64,000 nt of DNA from CAWHYG01 sp963833505 (GCA_963833505.1 CAWHYG010000007.1:1550001-1614000); one strand, 5' to 3'; numbered from the stretch's first letter, positions 45,267 through 56,292 are shown. Numbers and translations: made by a program. The notes: a model not told the origin generated them from the letters alone.

Positions 45267-46741
45267 GCGTCCGGGGCGGGCTCAGGCGGCGTGACGCCAG
45301 GTCCCGCATCGTCGCTTTCCATCCGATAGAAGTCGGCCGTGCGCCGCCGGTGGTCCTCGATCATCCGGGGCTCGCGTCCCTGCTTCGAGGGCCGATAGAG
45401 CGACGCCCGGCCGATCGCGTCCGGAAGATAGGACTCGGGCACCCACCGGCCCGGCTCTTCATGCGGATACCGGTATCCTTCGCCGTATCCCAGGTCCTTC
45501 ATCAGGCGGGTCGGCGCGTTCCGGATCCGGAGAGGAACCGGGAGAGCGCCGCGCTCGCGCACCAGGTCGGCGGCGCGGTGGTACGAGGCATAGAGCGAAT
45601 TGCTCTTGGGCGCCAGAGCCAGATAGACCACGAGCTGCGAGAGAGCCAGGTAGCACTCGGGAAGCCCCACGAAGTCCACCGCCTGAAGGGCCGCGGCCGC
45701 CTGGACCAGCGCTCCGGGTTCGGCCAGACCGACGTCCTCGGAGGCAAACACGATCAGGCGCCGGACGATGAATTTGGGATCCTCCCCAGCCTCGAGCATC
45801 CGGGCCAGCCAGTAGAGGCCCGCGTGTGGATCGCTTCCGCGAAGACTCTTGTGGAGCGCGGAGATCCAATCGTAGTGATCCTCGTCCCCCAGGCGGATGG
45901 CGAGACCCTGCTGGATCAGCTCCGCGAGAAAGGCCGCGCCGATCGTCGGTTGCGACCGATCGCAGTTCCGGGCCGCCACCTCCAGGAGATTGAGCAGCCG
46001 GCGCGCGTCGCCGTCGGCGAAATGAAGGGCCGCGTCCCACGCTTCCGGTTCGACTTCCAGATTCACGGCGATTTCCGCTCGGAGCCTGGCCAACGCGGCT
46101 TCGCCGATCTCCCGGAGCGCCGGAGGATCCAGCGGCTTCAGCACGTAGACCCGGCACCGGGATAGAAGAGCGCTGTTGACCTCGAAGGACGGGTTCTCAG
46201 TGGTCGCGCCGATCAAGGTGATCAGGCCCGACTCGACGTGAGGCAGAAAGGCGTCCTGCTGGGCGCGATTGAAGCGGTGGATCTCGTCGACGAAGAGGAT
46301 CGTCCGCGCCCCGTCCCACTCCAGGCGCCGGCGCGCCCGTTCCACGACGGCTCGAACCTCCTTGACGCCGGAGAGGACCGCGGAGAACTGCTCGAAGGCG
46401 GTTTGAGGGAGCGACCCGAAAATGCGGGCGAGCGTCGTTTTGCCGCTTCCGGGCGGGCCCCACAGGATCATGGAGGGAACTTCGCCGCGGTCCAGGAATC
46501 GACGCAGCGGCCCGTTCGGCCCGACGAGGTGCTGCTGCCCTCTTACCTCATCGATGCGCTCCGGACGAAGACGATCCGCGAGCGGTCGGGCGCCGCTGAT
46601 GTTCTCGCTCTTCTCTGAGGAAGGCCGCGGGCCGGGGCCGGGACCGGGGCGGAACAGCTCCCCTTCAGGCGCACCTTTCGCGCGATGCAAGGTCGGCGAG
46701 GACGCATCGTCCTCTTCAGGATGACTCCCCAGAGTATCCAA
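45263..46741 (-). CDS. rarA: Replication-associated recombination protein A (RarA/MgsA)
   Basis: An AAA+ ATPase related to clamp loaders that acts at stalled replication forks. The 492-residue frame opens at TTG 46741 and overlaps the end of galE by 26 bp. RarA similarity begins near residue 50 (PLADRLRPERIDEVRGQQHLVG), so the first 45 residues may not be translated. Walker A is WGPPGSGKTT, Walker B ILFVDEIHRFN, sensor 1 IGATTENPSFEVNSALLSR. The C-terminal tetramerisation part has HKSLRGSDPHAGLYWLARML and KDLGYGEGYRYPHEEPGR, typical of the family. Together these exclude RuvB. Confidence 0.93.
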   Translation of the reverse strand: MDTLGSHPEEDDASSPTLHRAKGAPEGELFRPGPGPGPRPSSEKSENISGARPLADRLRPERIDEVRGQQHLVGPNGPLRRFLDRGEVPSMILWGPPGSGKTTLARIFGSLPQTAFEQFSAVLSGVKEVRAVVERARRRLEWDGARTILFVDEIHRFNRAQQDAFLPHVESGLITLIGATTENPSFEVNSALLSRCRVYVLKPLDPPALREIGEAALARLRAEIAVNLEVEPEAWDAALHFADGDARRLLNLLEVAARNCDRSQPTIGAAFLAELIQQGLAIRLGDEDHYDWISALHKSLRGSDPHAGLYWLARMLEAGEDPKFIVRRLIVFASEDVGLAEPGALVQAAAALQAVDFVGLPECYLALSQLVVYLALAPKSNSLYASYHRAADLVRERGALPVPLRIRNAPTRLMKDLGYGEGYRYPHEEPGRWVPESYLPDAIGRASLYRPSKQGREPRMIEDHRRRTADFYRMESDDAGPGVTPPEPAPDA

Positions 46742-47702
46742 AGGGGTGGGCCTCCATCCAGCGCCAGGCCGTCTCCACGATCGTCTCGAGCTTCCCGCGA
46801 CTCGGCGTCCAACCCAGCTCCCGCCGGGCCTTGTCGCTGGACGCCACCAGGCGGGGCGGATCCCCCGGGCGCCGCTCCGCCGGGATCCAGCGCACCGGGC
46901 TTCCCGTGACCACCTCCACCGTCTGGATCACTTCACGCACGCTGAATCCGAGCCCGTTCCCGAGATTATAGAAGCCGCCGCGGCCTTCCTCGAGCCGATC
47001 GAGCGCGAGCAGGTGCGCGTCGGCCAGATCCTCCACATGGATGTAGTCGCGGATGCACGTGCCGTCCGGCGTGGCGTAGTCGAGCCCGAAGACCGAAAGA
47101 ACCTCGCCGTCCCCACGGGCCGCGCGGAGGGCCAGGGGGATGAGGTGCGTCTCCACGGCGTGGTCTTCACCGCGAACAGCGGTCGCGCCGGCGGCATTGA
47201 AATAGCGAAGAGAGGTCCAGCGTACGGCGTCGACGCGGCCGAACCACTCGAGCATCCTCTCGCCGATCAGCTTGGACTCGCCGTAGGGGTTGGTCGGAAC
47301 GGCCGGCGTCTCTTCCGGAATCGGGCTGATCCCGGGATCTCCGTAGACGGCGGCCGAGGAGCTGAGGATGAAGCTCCGGACTCCATGTCGGACCATGACG
47401 GACAGGAGGACGGCGAGAGCGCCCACGTTGTTCCGGAAGTACGATCCGGGGTCGCGCATGGAATCGCCGACCAGACTGTGGGCGGCGAAGTGAAGCACGG
47501 CGTCGATGGGGTGGGTCGTGAAAACTCTCTCAAGAAAACCGGCGTCGCCGGCGTCACCGACCAGGAGCGGCACGCCCGGAGGCACCGACTCCCGGTGCCC
47601 GCGAGAAAGATCGTCCAGGACCACGACGGCTCGGCCCCGCGCGGCGAGGATCTCCGTCATGACGCTGCCGATATAGCCTGCTCCCCCCGTGACCAGGATC
47701 AT
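46716..47702 (-). CDS. galE: UDP-glucose 4-epimerase
   Basis: Interconverts UDP-glucose and UDP-galactose (or the N-acetyl forms) for surface polysaccharides. It has 328 residues from ATG 47702 behind GGAGGGG. The NAD site is TGGAGYIG at the very N-terminus. Other family strings are VLHFAAHSLVGDS, SSSAAVYG, the catalytic NPYGESK (Tyr-x3-Lys), LRYFNAAGA, DGTCIRDYIHVEDLADAH, YNLGNGLGFSVREVI and the C-terminal GDPPRLVASS. The gene end overlaps the start of rarA. Glycosyltransferase genes elsewhere in the window could use its product. Confidence 0.94.
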   Translation of the reverse strand: MILVTGGAGYIGSVMTEILAARGRAVVVLDDLSRGHRESVPPGVPLLVGDAGDAGFLERVFTTHPIDAVLHFAAHSLVGDSMRDPGSYFRNNVGALAVLLSVMVRHGVRSFILSSSAAVYGDPGISPIPEETPAVPTNPYGESKLIGERMLEWFGRVDAVRWTSLRYFNAAGATAVRGEDHAVETHLIPLALRAARGDGEVLSVFGLDYATPDGTCIRDYIHVEDLADAHLLALDRLEEGRGGFYNLGNGLGFSVREVIQTVEVVTGSPVRWIPAERRPGDPPRLVASSDKARRELGWTPSRGKLETIVETAWRWMEAHPFGYSGESS

Positions 47703-48132
47703 GATGGCCCCTCCACACCGCTCCGGACCCCCCAACAACAAACGGCCCCCCGGCGACGGAACGCCGGAGGACCCCAGGATAGGCGGGGCAGGATTCGGCG
47801 AGAAGCGGAGAAATCCCTCTTGACACCAAGGGCGTGTCCGGACTAACGTCGAGGATGGTAGCGAAGCGAGTTCCCTGCCCTTTCGAGTTCCGGCAGCGCT
47901 ATAAAACCTAATTGATTAGCGGGCTATCTTTCTGAAGGGGTTTTGAGAGCTGTCGACACGTTGGCGGCGGGGAACTTTTTTGCCCGCTCCGCTCCGTGAT
48001 GCTCGCTTTCTCCGCTTGATCCTCAACCGATCCTTGCCGTCGCCTCTACCCGAACAACTCACCAAGTCGGGGAGAGAGGGGGCTGTTGGGTCCGTTCCCC
48101 GCGACAACCCCCCGATCCCTCGGTCGTGAAAG
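47703..48132. other. 430-bp gap, AT-richer, no recognised gene
   Basis: Upstream region of galE and downstream region of the Lys-rich gene. It contains the hairpin CCGGCG-acggaa-CGCCGG near 47746-47763 and a plus-strand TTGACA with a weak -10 about 18 bp later (about 47819-47848). An unusually AT-rich patch lies near 47898-47940. No reading frame in it has gene-like composition. Confidence 0.4.
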
Positions 48133-48240
48133 TCAGACCTTCTTTGCGGCTTTCTTGGCGGTCTTCTTTCCCGCCTTCTTCGTGGCCTTCTTGGCCGCCT
48201 TCTTCGTGGCCTTCTTGCCAGCCTTCTTCGCCATCGGCAT
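48133..48240 (-). CDS. Lys/Ala-rich histone H1-like small protein, 35 aa
   Basis: ATG 48240 follows GGAAGGGGG and encodes 35 residues built from KKA repeats: MPMAKKAGKKATKKAAKK, continuing in the same pattern to KKAAKKV and a TGA at 48133-48135. Roughly half the residues are lysine, with alanine, threonine and glycine between, as in bacterial histone H1-like proteins (HC1/HC2 tails) and phasin-like PAKKA proteins. It should bind DNA or RNA non-specifically and may compact the nucleoid. It starts 27 bp after the receiver-only regulator on the same strand, so both are probably one transcript. Confidence 0.75.
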   Translation of the reverse strand: MPMAKKAGKKATKKAAKKATKKAGKKTAKKAAKKV

Positions 48241-48267
48241 CGACTCTCACCCCCTTCCGTGCCGGAT

Positions 48268-48675
48268 TCAGTTGGTCCCGGGTCCGATCGCGCCAGGTCC
48301 GGATCCGCTTCCCCCCAAGAGACCCCGGATCAGTCCCAGCATTGTTTCGAGATCGAACGGTTTGCGGAGGTAGTGATCGACAGAAAGCTGACGGCACCGG
48401 CGCTCCGACTCCGGATTGTCGAACGCCGTCATGACGATCACCTGTCCTTGGTAACCCAGGTCCCGTTGTGCCTGGAGCAGGTCCAGGCCTGAGCGGTCCG
48501 GGAGTTTCACGTCCAGGACCATCAGGTCCACGTTCCCTCTGCTTCCCGCCAGAAGGGCTGTTCCGTCCCCCGCACTCCCTGCGGAGAGGACCTGATAGCC
48601 CGCATCCCGGAGGGCATTCGAGAGCGTCCTCAAGAGCAACGTCTCGTCATCCACAATGAGGACCGTCTGGGGCAC
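48268..48675 (-). CDS. Stand-alone response-regulator receiver protein
   Basis: A CheY-like receiver without output domain, 135 residues from GTG 48675, which has GGAGG eight bases upstream; the frame stays open further up (ATG 48699) without a good site. Residues fit the receiver fold: acidic VDDE, phospho-acceptor Asp in DLMVLDVKLPDRSG, Thr in VIVMTAFD and Lys in YLRKPFD. A Gly/Pro tail follows. It could take phosphate from the adjacent histidine kinase or an unlinked one. The Lys-rich gene follows it, an unexplained pairing. Confidence 0.88.
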   Translation of the reverse strand: MPQTVLIVDDETLLLRTLSNALRDAGYQVLSAGSAGDGTALLAGSRGNVDLMVLDVKLPDRSGLDLLQAQRDLGYQGQVIVMTAFDNPESERRCRQLSVDHYLRKPFDLETMLGLIRGLLGGSGSGPGAIGPGTN

Positions 48676-48957
48676 TACAACAACCTCCACGAGACTCATG
48701 AGATCCAACCGTCGTGCCATCGACGGGATCAGGAACGTGGATAACTTCACAACGCCTTTTATCACAATTCATTACAATGATTATTTTTCCTTTGCCGGGA
48801 CCTGGGGGCGTTTCGAGAGCCGGTCCGGCGGCCTCATGAATTGCCAACATTTCTGACAGGCTCGCCGCCGCCGGAGCGCGACATCTCCTAACCATATGAA
48901 AATCAATGAATTCACACCGGGCCGGCGAACTGTCAACGAACTGGATATGTACAGAAA
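48676..48957 (-). promoter_or_regulatory. Upstream region of the receiver gene
   Basis: A 282-bp gap that is AT-rich in places. On the minus strand a perfect TTGACA lies at 48931-48936, but the matching -10 at 16-18 bp is poor (TGAATT at best). An AT-rich element with the imperfect repeats CATTGTAATGAATTGTGAT is near 48760-48780. I see no gene. The transcription start of the receiver gene is not settled by sequence. Confidence 0.3.
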
Positions 48958-50375
48958 CTAGGCAGACTTGGAGAGGAAGGATGGAAGGTGAAGCCGCTTG
49001 AGCCGATCCAGCAGCCCTTGCCGCGACAGGCCCAGGATGCGCGCCGCCTGGCTCTTGTTCCCGCCGCACTCGCCCAACACGCGAATGATGTGCTCCTCCT
49101 CCACCTCCCGCAGCGGGCGGAGATCCCGCGAGGATGGTGAAGGCGGGCCCGCGCCGTCATCGCCAAGGAGAAGCGGCGCTTCGACCGGCGGGGCTTCCGT
49201 GCCCAACAGCATCTCGCGGGGCAGATGCCGCACGGAGAGAACCTCGTCGTCCTCGATCAGCACGATCCGCTCGATGAGGTTCCGCAGCTCCCGGACGTTG
49301 CCCGGCCAGGGATAGGACCGGAAGATCGCGCGCACCTGCTCGTCGATCGCGGCGAAACTCTTGCGCAGCTCGGCAGAGAACCTCCGAAGAAAGAACTCGG
49401 CCAGCAGATTGACGTCGTCCCCGCGTTCGCGGAGCGGGGGCAGGTGGATGGAAACGACCTGCAGCCGGTAGAAAAGATCCTTGCGGAAGCGTTCCTCTTC
49501 GATCCGCCGCGGCAGGTCGACGTTGGTGGCCGCCACCACGCGGATGTCGACCGAGATGTCGACATTGCCTCCGACCCGGCGGAAGGTCCGCCCCTCGAGA
49601 AAGCGAAGCAGCTTGGCCTGGGTCTGGATCTGCAGCTCCCCCACCTCGTCGAGCAGAAGGGTGCCGCCGTCGGAGAGCTCGACCAGCCCGCGCTTCATGT
49701 AGGCGGCGCCGGTGTAGGCCCCGCGCTCATGGCCGAACAGCTCGTTCTCCAGAAGGTTCTCGGGGATTCCCGAGCAGTTGATCTCCATGAAGGGCGCGCG
49801 CCGCCGCGCTCCCTCGAAGTGGATCCCGCGGGCCACCAGTTCCTTGCCGGTGCCGCTCTCCCCCGTGATGAGGACGCTGGTGGCGTCCGATCGAGCCACC
49901 TTGCGGACGAGATCCCAGACGCGGGCCATCACTTCCGAACGCCAGAGGATCTCATCCGGGTTGTAGCGGCCGCGGTCCTTGCGGCGATAGCCGCTCAGCT
50001 CCGCTTCCCGCGAGAAGGAGCGCGCCGCCGTCTCCAGCGACAGGATGAGCTCGTCCAGGTCGTAGGGCTTGCGCAGGAAGTCGGAGGCGCCCAGCTTCAT
50101 CGCCTTGACCGCCGACTTGGTGTCTCCGAGCGCGGTCAGGACGATGACCTGGGCGGCGCTCTCGATCCGGTGCAGCCGGGGGAGGAGATCGAAACCGCTG
50201 GCGTCGGGCAGGCGGACATCGAGGAAGACGATGTGGGGCCGGAGCCGCTCCATCGCTTCGATCCCCTCGGCTCCGGTCCCGGCGGACTCGACCTGATACC
50301 CGCGATCGGTCAGGACCCGGGTGAGCGAACGGGTGATCGAGGGCTCGTCATCAACGATGAGAACCCTGACCTTCA

Positions 50376-50376
<1 letters not shown>
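48958..50376 (-). CDS. NtrC-family response regulator (sigma-54 activator)
   Basis: A 472-residue regulator with receiver domain (VDDEPS, phospho-Asp in HIVFLDVRLPDASG, Lys in FLRKPYD) and AAA+ domain (GESGTGKE, sigma-54 loop GAYTGA in place of GAFTGA, Walker B GGTLLLDEVGE, WPGNVRELRN). The C-terminus is a Fis helix-turn-helix (GGNKSQAARILGLSRQGLLD). It activates sigma-54 promoters after phosphorylation. Its ATG (50374-50376) overlaps the TGA of the histidine kinase gene (TGATG), so the two are coupled and form a two-component system. The target is unknown. Confidence 0.93.
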
Positions 50377-51464
<1,088 letters not shown>

Positions 51465-51762
51465 GTTCCTCCCGACGCTGCGCTCGTTGCGCTCTCCGAA
51501 GCGCCGCGGACCATCTCACGAAAACCCGAGCGGGCAGTCGCCTCTCGAACGCTGATGCAGGTTAGCAACCGTCCCTCGAGGAATGCAACAAAGACCCTCG
51601 GCCGGACGTCGCGCCGTCATCCGCGCCGCCGCTGCGCGGGATCCCGACGGGCTTCGACCTCCTGGGTGCGGAGCCCCGGACGATGCTACAGTCTCCACAG
51701 CGGACACGAGGCGCGCTCGATTCCGCGAACTGAGGTTCGATCCAAATCGCCGGACCGAGGAG

Positions 51763-52251
51763 ATGCCGTTGGAAGAGATGTGGACTCCCTGGCGGATGCC
51801 TTACATCCTGGAGAACAAGGAAGACCGGGGCTGCCTCTTCTGCGAGCGGCCTCGGGACAGCGGAGACGAAGGCCTCATCCTCCATCGAGGCCCGCTCACC
51901 TTCACGATCATGAATCTCTTCCCCTACGCGGTCGGCCATCTCATGGTCATTCCCTATCGCCACGTGGCCCGTTGGTCGGCGCTGACGGCCGACGAGCGGA
52001 ACGAGATCGCCCGCCGGCTGCGGCAGGCCGAAGGGATCCTGCGGAATGCGGCGGGAGCGCGCTGGTTCCATGCCGGGATCAACCTGGGGAGGGCCGCCGG
52101 CGCGGGCGTGGCCGGGCATCTGCACGTCCACCTCGTCCCTCGGGGAACGTCCGCGTCGTGGTCGAACGGCGCGGGGGATGAAACGACTCCGCCCGCTCCG
52201 GTCCGAGCCACCTACGAGCGGCTCAAGGGCTCATTCGCCCGGTTGACCTGA
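51763..52251 (+). CDS. HIT family hydrolase/phosphorylase
   Basis: A 162-residue histidine-triad protein from ATG 51763; ATG 51778 (MWTPWRMPYI) is the alternative and matches the usual family start. GCLFCERP suggests a zinc site, NLFPYAVGHLMVIPYRH is typical, and the triad is AGHLHVHLVPR. This subgroup (AP4A phosphorylase-like) cleaves dinucleoside polyphosphates or related nucleotides. It converges on the YfhO gene with 16 bp between. Confidence 0.92.
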   Translation: MPLEEMWTPWRMPYILENKEDRGCLFCERPRDSGDEGLILHRGPLTFTIMNLFPYAVGHLMVIPYRHVARWSALTADERNEIARRLRQAEGILRNAAGARWFHAGINLGRAAGAGVAGHLHVHLVPRGTSASWSNGAGDETTPPAPVRATYERLKGSFARLT

Positions 52252-52267
52252 CGCGTCGCTTCCGCGG

Positions 52268-54790
52268 TCACGCCGCCGGCTTCGCGGCGCCGCGGGAACC
52301 GCGGTCACGCCTCTGGCTCCACCATCCCACCGCCGCCACGAGCAAGGTGATCACGCCGCAGACTCGGCTGACCCTCGCGCCCGTGACGCGCGCGTTCGAG
52401 CGGACCGCGAAGAGAACCTCATGCCTTCCGGCCGGGACCTCGACTCCCTGGAGAACATGGTCGGTCTGATCGATCGGGACCGTTCGGCCGTCGACCGTCG
52501 CGACCCAGCCCGGAGGATAGTAGATCTCGCTCACGACCACGAAGGCGGGCCCGTCCCCCTGCACTTCCAGATGCAGCCTGCCGGCGGACCGATCGAGGAT
52601 CCGGACCGAGGCGCGCGTGAAGGTCGAGCCCGACGGATGACGCGAGGACGCATAGAGGAGAGCATCCTCGCCGGGATGGAAGTCCCCGCCGAGAGTCTGG
52701 AACATCTCCTCGCGATTCCGGACCAGCCGGACCTTCGGCACCGACCAGGCTCGGGGCAGCGAGTCGGCGAGCGGATAGACGTAGCCGTCCTGGCTGTAGA
52801 GCGCGGGGGCGCCGATGTCGGCCGCCTGCGGGCTCAGGATGTAGCGCACGTTGAGCATCGAGAGGACCGCCGGGCGGACGATCAGGCTGGCGTCGAAGAG
52901 GTCCTGATAGACGCGCAGCTTGGCTGCGTGATAGCCCCCGACGGATTCGAGATGATCCAGACCGTAGGCGTTGGACTGGAGGATATCCCCGGCGGCCGGG
53001 AAGATCCGGAAGACCCCCGGCTGGGCGGCGACGAAGGACGCGGCTCCGGCGAACGGGATGGTGTCCCGCGCGGCCGGTTTCGGCTGCGGCGCGTAGAACT
53101 GCTTTCCGATGAAGAAGACGTCGGCGACCGCGAGGACGGCGAGCGCCACCGCGAGCCACGGGCGCGGCGAAGGGACCCAACGTCCGGCCGCGAGCAGGAT
53201 CAGGAGGGCGCAGGCGATCAGGAACAGGAAGGAGCGGTTGACGCTTCCGATCAGGAGCGACCCGCGTTCGGCTCGAAGCCCATTGAGCTGATCCGGAGCC
53301 AGGCGCGACTCTTCCCCCGCCTTGAACGGCGTCACGCCGTGCCCGATCACGAGGAAGAGGATCCATGCCGCCGCGAGCAGGCCGAGGAACCAGAGGGCCC
53401 GCCGGACTTCCGGCGAGAGCCCGCCGTGTTTCGCCTGCGCTTTCGCCGGCGCTCCGCCTTTCTTCCGGCCCTTTTCTTCTCCGCGCGGGTGCGACGAGTG
53501 TTTCACCTCGCTCCGGCCGGCGCCGCTGACCGCGAGCATGAGGGAATCGAGCCCGCCCACGATCAAGGTGCCGAAACAGAGGGGTAGGGTGCTGTAGATC
53601 ATCGAGGGCACCCGGAATCGGCTGAAGACCGGGATCAGGTGGTACATCGGACCGTAGAGGATCGGCACGTAGTTTCCGAATCCGATCACGAGGACGACGG
53701 CGGAGATGACGCCCCAGATCATTCGCCGGCGATCGCGAAGGCGGAACAGCCCGAAGAGCGCGAGACCCAGCGCCACGACTCCGACGTAGTGGGTCGATTG
53801 CGTGAAGGGCATCGGGCCCCAGTAGGTCTCCCCCTGGAGCCCGTACCAGGATGGAAACACGAAGGAAATCAGCTCCGCCGGACTGAAGGACCAGGCCGTG
53901 GCGTAATTCCAGCCGGAACCGGTCTCGGATTCCCCGGCGGCTGGAGTCTCCGCGGCCGCTCCACCGCCCCGGATCGAGTAGGGCGCATACTGCCGGACCG
54001 CCATGTAGGGCTCGGCCGCCATTCCCACCGCCAGCACGACGCCGATCAACAGGAAGAGGGCCAGTCGCGACCACCACGATGGGCCTAGTTTCCATCGGCG
54101 CTCGGACAGGACGACTCCGGCGGCGTAGAGAAACGCGATGAGAAGCCCATAGAAGGCGATCTGCGGATGGTTGGACCAGGCCAGGATCGCTCCGGCCGCG
54201 GCCAGGAACGCGGACCTGAGCAGATCGGGCCGCTCCAGGAAGAGATCGATGGCCAGGAGCAGACCGGGCAGGATGCAGAGCGCTTCCAGCTTGGTCGAGT
54301 GCCCGGCGGACACGCTGCCCGCGAAGTAGGGCGTCATCGAGAAAAGCAGGGCGGCGCAGGCGGAAGAGGTGACCGAGCCTCCCTGCCGGCGGAAGAAAGC
54401 GAAAGCGCCGGCGCCGGCCAGGATGAAGAGCAGGACGTACCAGGCGCCACGATTGGTCTTGAACGCCTGCTGCAGGTCGGCCAGGGGATCGAAGAGGCTT
54501 CCCGGCGTGAAGAGAAAGCTGCCATAGGACGGCATGCCGGAGAGGATGAGAGGGCACCAGTCCGGAGCGTGTCCCGTCGCGTGCTGGAGCCCCGTGCCCC
54601 AGATTCCGAAGGGCCGCGCCGCGCCGGTGTCGGCCGAGGCCGGTTCCCAGTTGCGAAAAACCATCGTCGCGTAGAACAGGATCGGGACCAGGGCGATGAT
54701 GAGAAGCGCCCAGAGGCTGGAACGCTTTCCCCGGCCGCCGGGTCCGCCGGCGGTCGCGGCCCGAGCCGCCTCGCGCGTGGATTCCGTCAC
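52268..54790 (-). CDS. YfhO-family multipass membrane protein (putative GT-C transferase)
   Basis: An 840-residue membrane protein read from GTG 54790, which follows GGAGG by five bases; the longer frame upstream lacks gene character. About a dozen helices are visible (LWALLIIALVPILFYATMVF, AWYVLLFILAGAGAFAFF, LALFLLIGVVLAVGM and others). They are followed by a large extracytoplasmic C-terminal domain (GVFRIFPAAGDILQSNAYGLDHLESVGGYHAAKL ... YYPPGWVATVDGRTVPI) and a last helix. This is the YfhO pattern: proteins of this family are thought to add sugars to surface polymers using polyprenyl donors. A Lys/Arg-rich loop (HPRGEEKGRKKGGAPAKAQA) interrupts the helices. Confidence 0.88.
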   Translation of the reverse strand: MTESTREAARAATAGGPGGRGKRSSLWALLIIALVPILFYATMVFRNWEPASADTGAARPFGIWGTGLQHATGHAPDWCPLILSGMPSYGSFLFTPGSLFDPLADLQQAFKTNRGAWYVLLFILAGAGAFAFFRRQGGSVTSSACAALLFSMTPYFAGSVSAGHSTKLEALCILPGLLLAIDLFLERPDLLRSAFLAAAGAILAWSNHPQIAFYGLLIAFLYAAGVVLSERRWKLGPSWWSRLALFLLIGVVLAVGMAAEPYMAVRQYAPYSIRGGGAAAETPAAGESETGSGWNYATAWSFSPAELISFVFPSWYGLQGETYWGPMPFTQSTHYVGVVALGLALFGLFRLRDRRRMIWGVISAVVLVIGFGNYVPILYGPMYHLIPVFSRFRVPSMIYSTLPLCFGTLIVGGLDSLMLAVSGAGRSEVKHSSHPRGEEKGRKKGGAPAKAQAKHGGLSPEVRRALWFLGLLAAAWILFLVIGHGVTPFKAGEESRLAPDQLNGLRAERGSLLIGSVNRSFLFLIACALLILLAAGRWVPSPRPWLAVALAVLAVADVFFIGKQFYAPQPKPAARDTIPFAGAASFVAAQPGVFRIFPAAGDILQSNAYGLDHLESVGGYHAAKLRVYQDLFDASLIVRPAVLSMLNVRYILSPQAADIGAPALYSQDGYVYPLADSLPRAWSVPKVRLVRNREEMFQTLGGDFHPGEDALLYASSRHPSGSTFTRASVRILDRSAGRLHLEVQGDGPAFVVVSEIYYPPGWVATVDGRTVPIDQTDHVLQGVEVPAGRHEVLFAVRSNARVTGARVSRVCGVITLLVAAVGWWSQRRDRGSRGAAKPAA

Positions 54791-54960
54791 GGATCCTCCT
54801 CGGCCTCCGCGGAGGCCTTCTCCTCGCGAACTCGGCCGATTGACCGTCCGCCGACCTCCTGCTACCTTCACGCGGCCGACCTGGTGCGCGCAGGTGAGCA
54901 GCTCGAGTCGGCGCTCGATCGGGACCGGAACGGGCGGCAGTATAGGGTTGCGATCGGGAG

Positions 54961-56292
54961 GTGTCAAACCGCGGGGCCGAGGCAGGCTTGAGGAACGTCC
55001 TCGTCGTTTCCTACTACTATCCCCCATCCGGCGGTCCCGGGGTGCAGCGCGTCCTCAAGTTCTCGCGCTATCTTCCGCGTTTCGGATGGCGTCCCGTCGT
55101 CCTCACCGTCCCCGAGACTGCGGCCTTCCCCGTCCGCGATCCCTCGCTGGCTGCGGAAATCCCGCCGGAGGCGAAGGTCGTTCGCAGTCCCATCCGGGAG
55201 TTCTATCATCTCGCCCGCTCCACCGCGGGGGGCGCCGGTCCCATCAACCTCTCCACCACCGCGGGGACCGCGCGGGGCTTTCGCGAACGCGCCGTGCAAG
55301 GCCTGCGAGCGGCCTTCTTCATCCCGGACGGACGGATGGGCTGGCTCTCCGGCGGCCTGCGGGCGGGCCGCGAAGTCTGCCGGCGCGAGAAGATCGATGT
55401 CCTCCTCGCGTCCGGCCCGCCGTTCACCGCGTTCTGGATCGCGCGCCGCCTGGCGGAGAAGACCGGTCTTCCTCTCGTGCTCGATTTCCGCGATCCCTGG
55501 ATCGGAGCCCCGTTCTATCCGCCGCGGCCCTTCTGGGCCCGCCGCCTGGATGAGCGTCTGGAGCGGACGTGCGTGGAACGAGCCGCCGCGATCGTGACCG
55601 TCAACCGCGACATCCGGGACGATCTGCTGGCCCGCCACCGCCGGATCGACCCCGCTCGGATCCGCATCATCACGAACGGATACGATCCCGCCGATTTCGA
55701 GGGGCGCGCGCGGGCGCGTCCATCCCTTTGGACCTTGGGCTACACCGGCACGTGGCCGAGCCGGGGCCTGCCGCCGGCGCTCTCCGGCGCTCTTTCCCGA
55801 CTGCTCGAGCAGGATCCCGCTCTGGCTTCCGGAATGCAACTTCGCCTGGCCGGCCCGTTCACGACGGAGAGCGTGCGCTCCGCGCTTCCGGCGGCGCTCG
55901 CTCCGATCGTCCGGGTCGATGGATACCTTCCTCACGGAGACTCCGTGCAGCTTCTGCTCGACAGCCACCTGCTCCTTCTCTTCATCGAGGACAGCCCACG
56001 CGCGCGGGGGATCCTCACGGGGAAGCTCTTCGAGTACATCGGATCCGGGACTCCGGTGCTGGCGCTGGCTCCGGAGGGGGAAGCCGCCGAGCTGATCCGC
56101 GAGACCGGAGCCGGGCGCGTCGTCGCTTCCGGAGACGCGGCCGCCATTCAGGCGAGCCTCGAGGAGGCGCTGGCGGCCTTCCGGGCCTCGCGACGGGCGT
56201 TCGGCCCCGAGAATCCGAAGGCCGCCCTGGCCTACGCCCGGCCTGCCCTGACCGAACGGCTCGCCGCCATCCTGAACGCCGTGGGCGCCTGA
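54961..56292 (+). CDS. Glycosyltransferase, GT4-like
   Basis: A 443-residue GT-B enzyme. The frame can start at GTG 54961, or at TTG 54988 which would give RNVLVVSYYYPPSGGPGVQR, the usual N-terminus of this group; the latter has AGGCAGG just upstream. Further landmarks are PLVLDFRDPW, ITNGYDPADFEG (acceptor to donor hinge), TLGYTGTW, and the donor-site stretch LFIEDSPRARGILTGKLFEYIGSGTPVLA. It resembles sugar transferases of O-antigen or capsule clusters. Nearby galE, YfhO and DegT genes point to surface-glycan synthesis, though they are not one operon. Confidence 0.88.
   Translation: MSNRGAEAGLRNVLVVSYYYPPSGGPGVQRVLKFSRYLPRFGWRPVVLTVPETAAFPVRDPSLAAEIPPEAKVVRSPIREFYHLARSTAGGAGPINLSTTAGTARGFRERAVQGLRAAFFIPDGRMGWLSGGLRAGREVCRREKIDVLLASGPPFTAFWIARRLAEKTGLPLVLDFRDPWIGAPFYPPRPFWARRLDERLERTCVERAAAIVTVNRDIRDDLLARHRRIDPARIRIITNGYDPADFEGRARARPSLWTLGYTGTWPSRGLPPALSGALSRLLEQDPALASGMQLRLAGPFTTESVRSALPAALAPIVRVDGYLPHGDSVQLLLDSHLLLLFIEDSPRARGILTGKLFEYIGSGTPVLALAPEGEAAELIRETGAGRVVASGDAAAIQASLEEALAAFRASRRAFGPENPKAALAYARPALTERLAAILNAVGA

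Noticed and set aside
48838..48856. Sigma-54 promoter (TTGGCA... type) upstream of the receiver gene on the minus strand
   Set aside because: The GG to GC spacing is 11 instead of 10 and the -12 element lacks TTGC.
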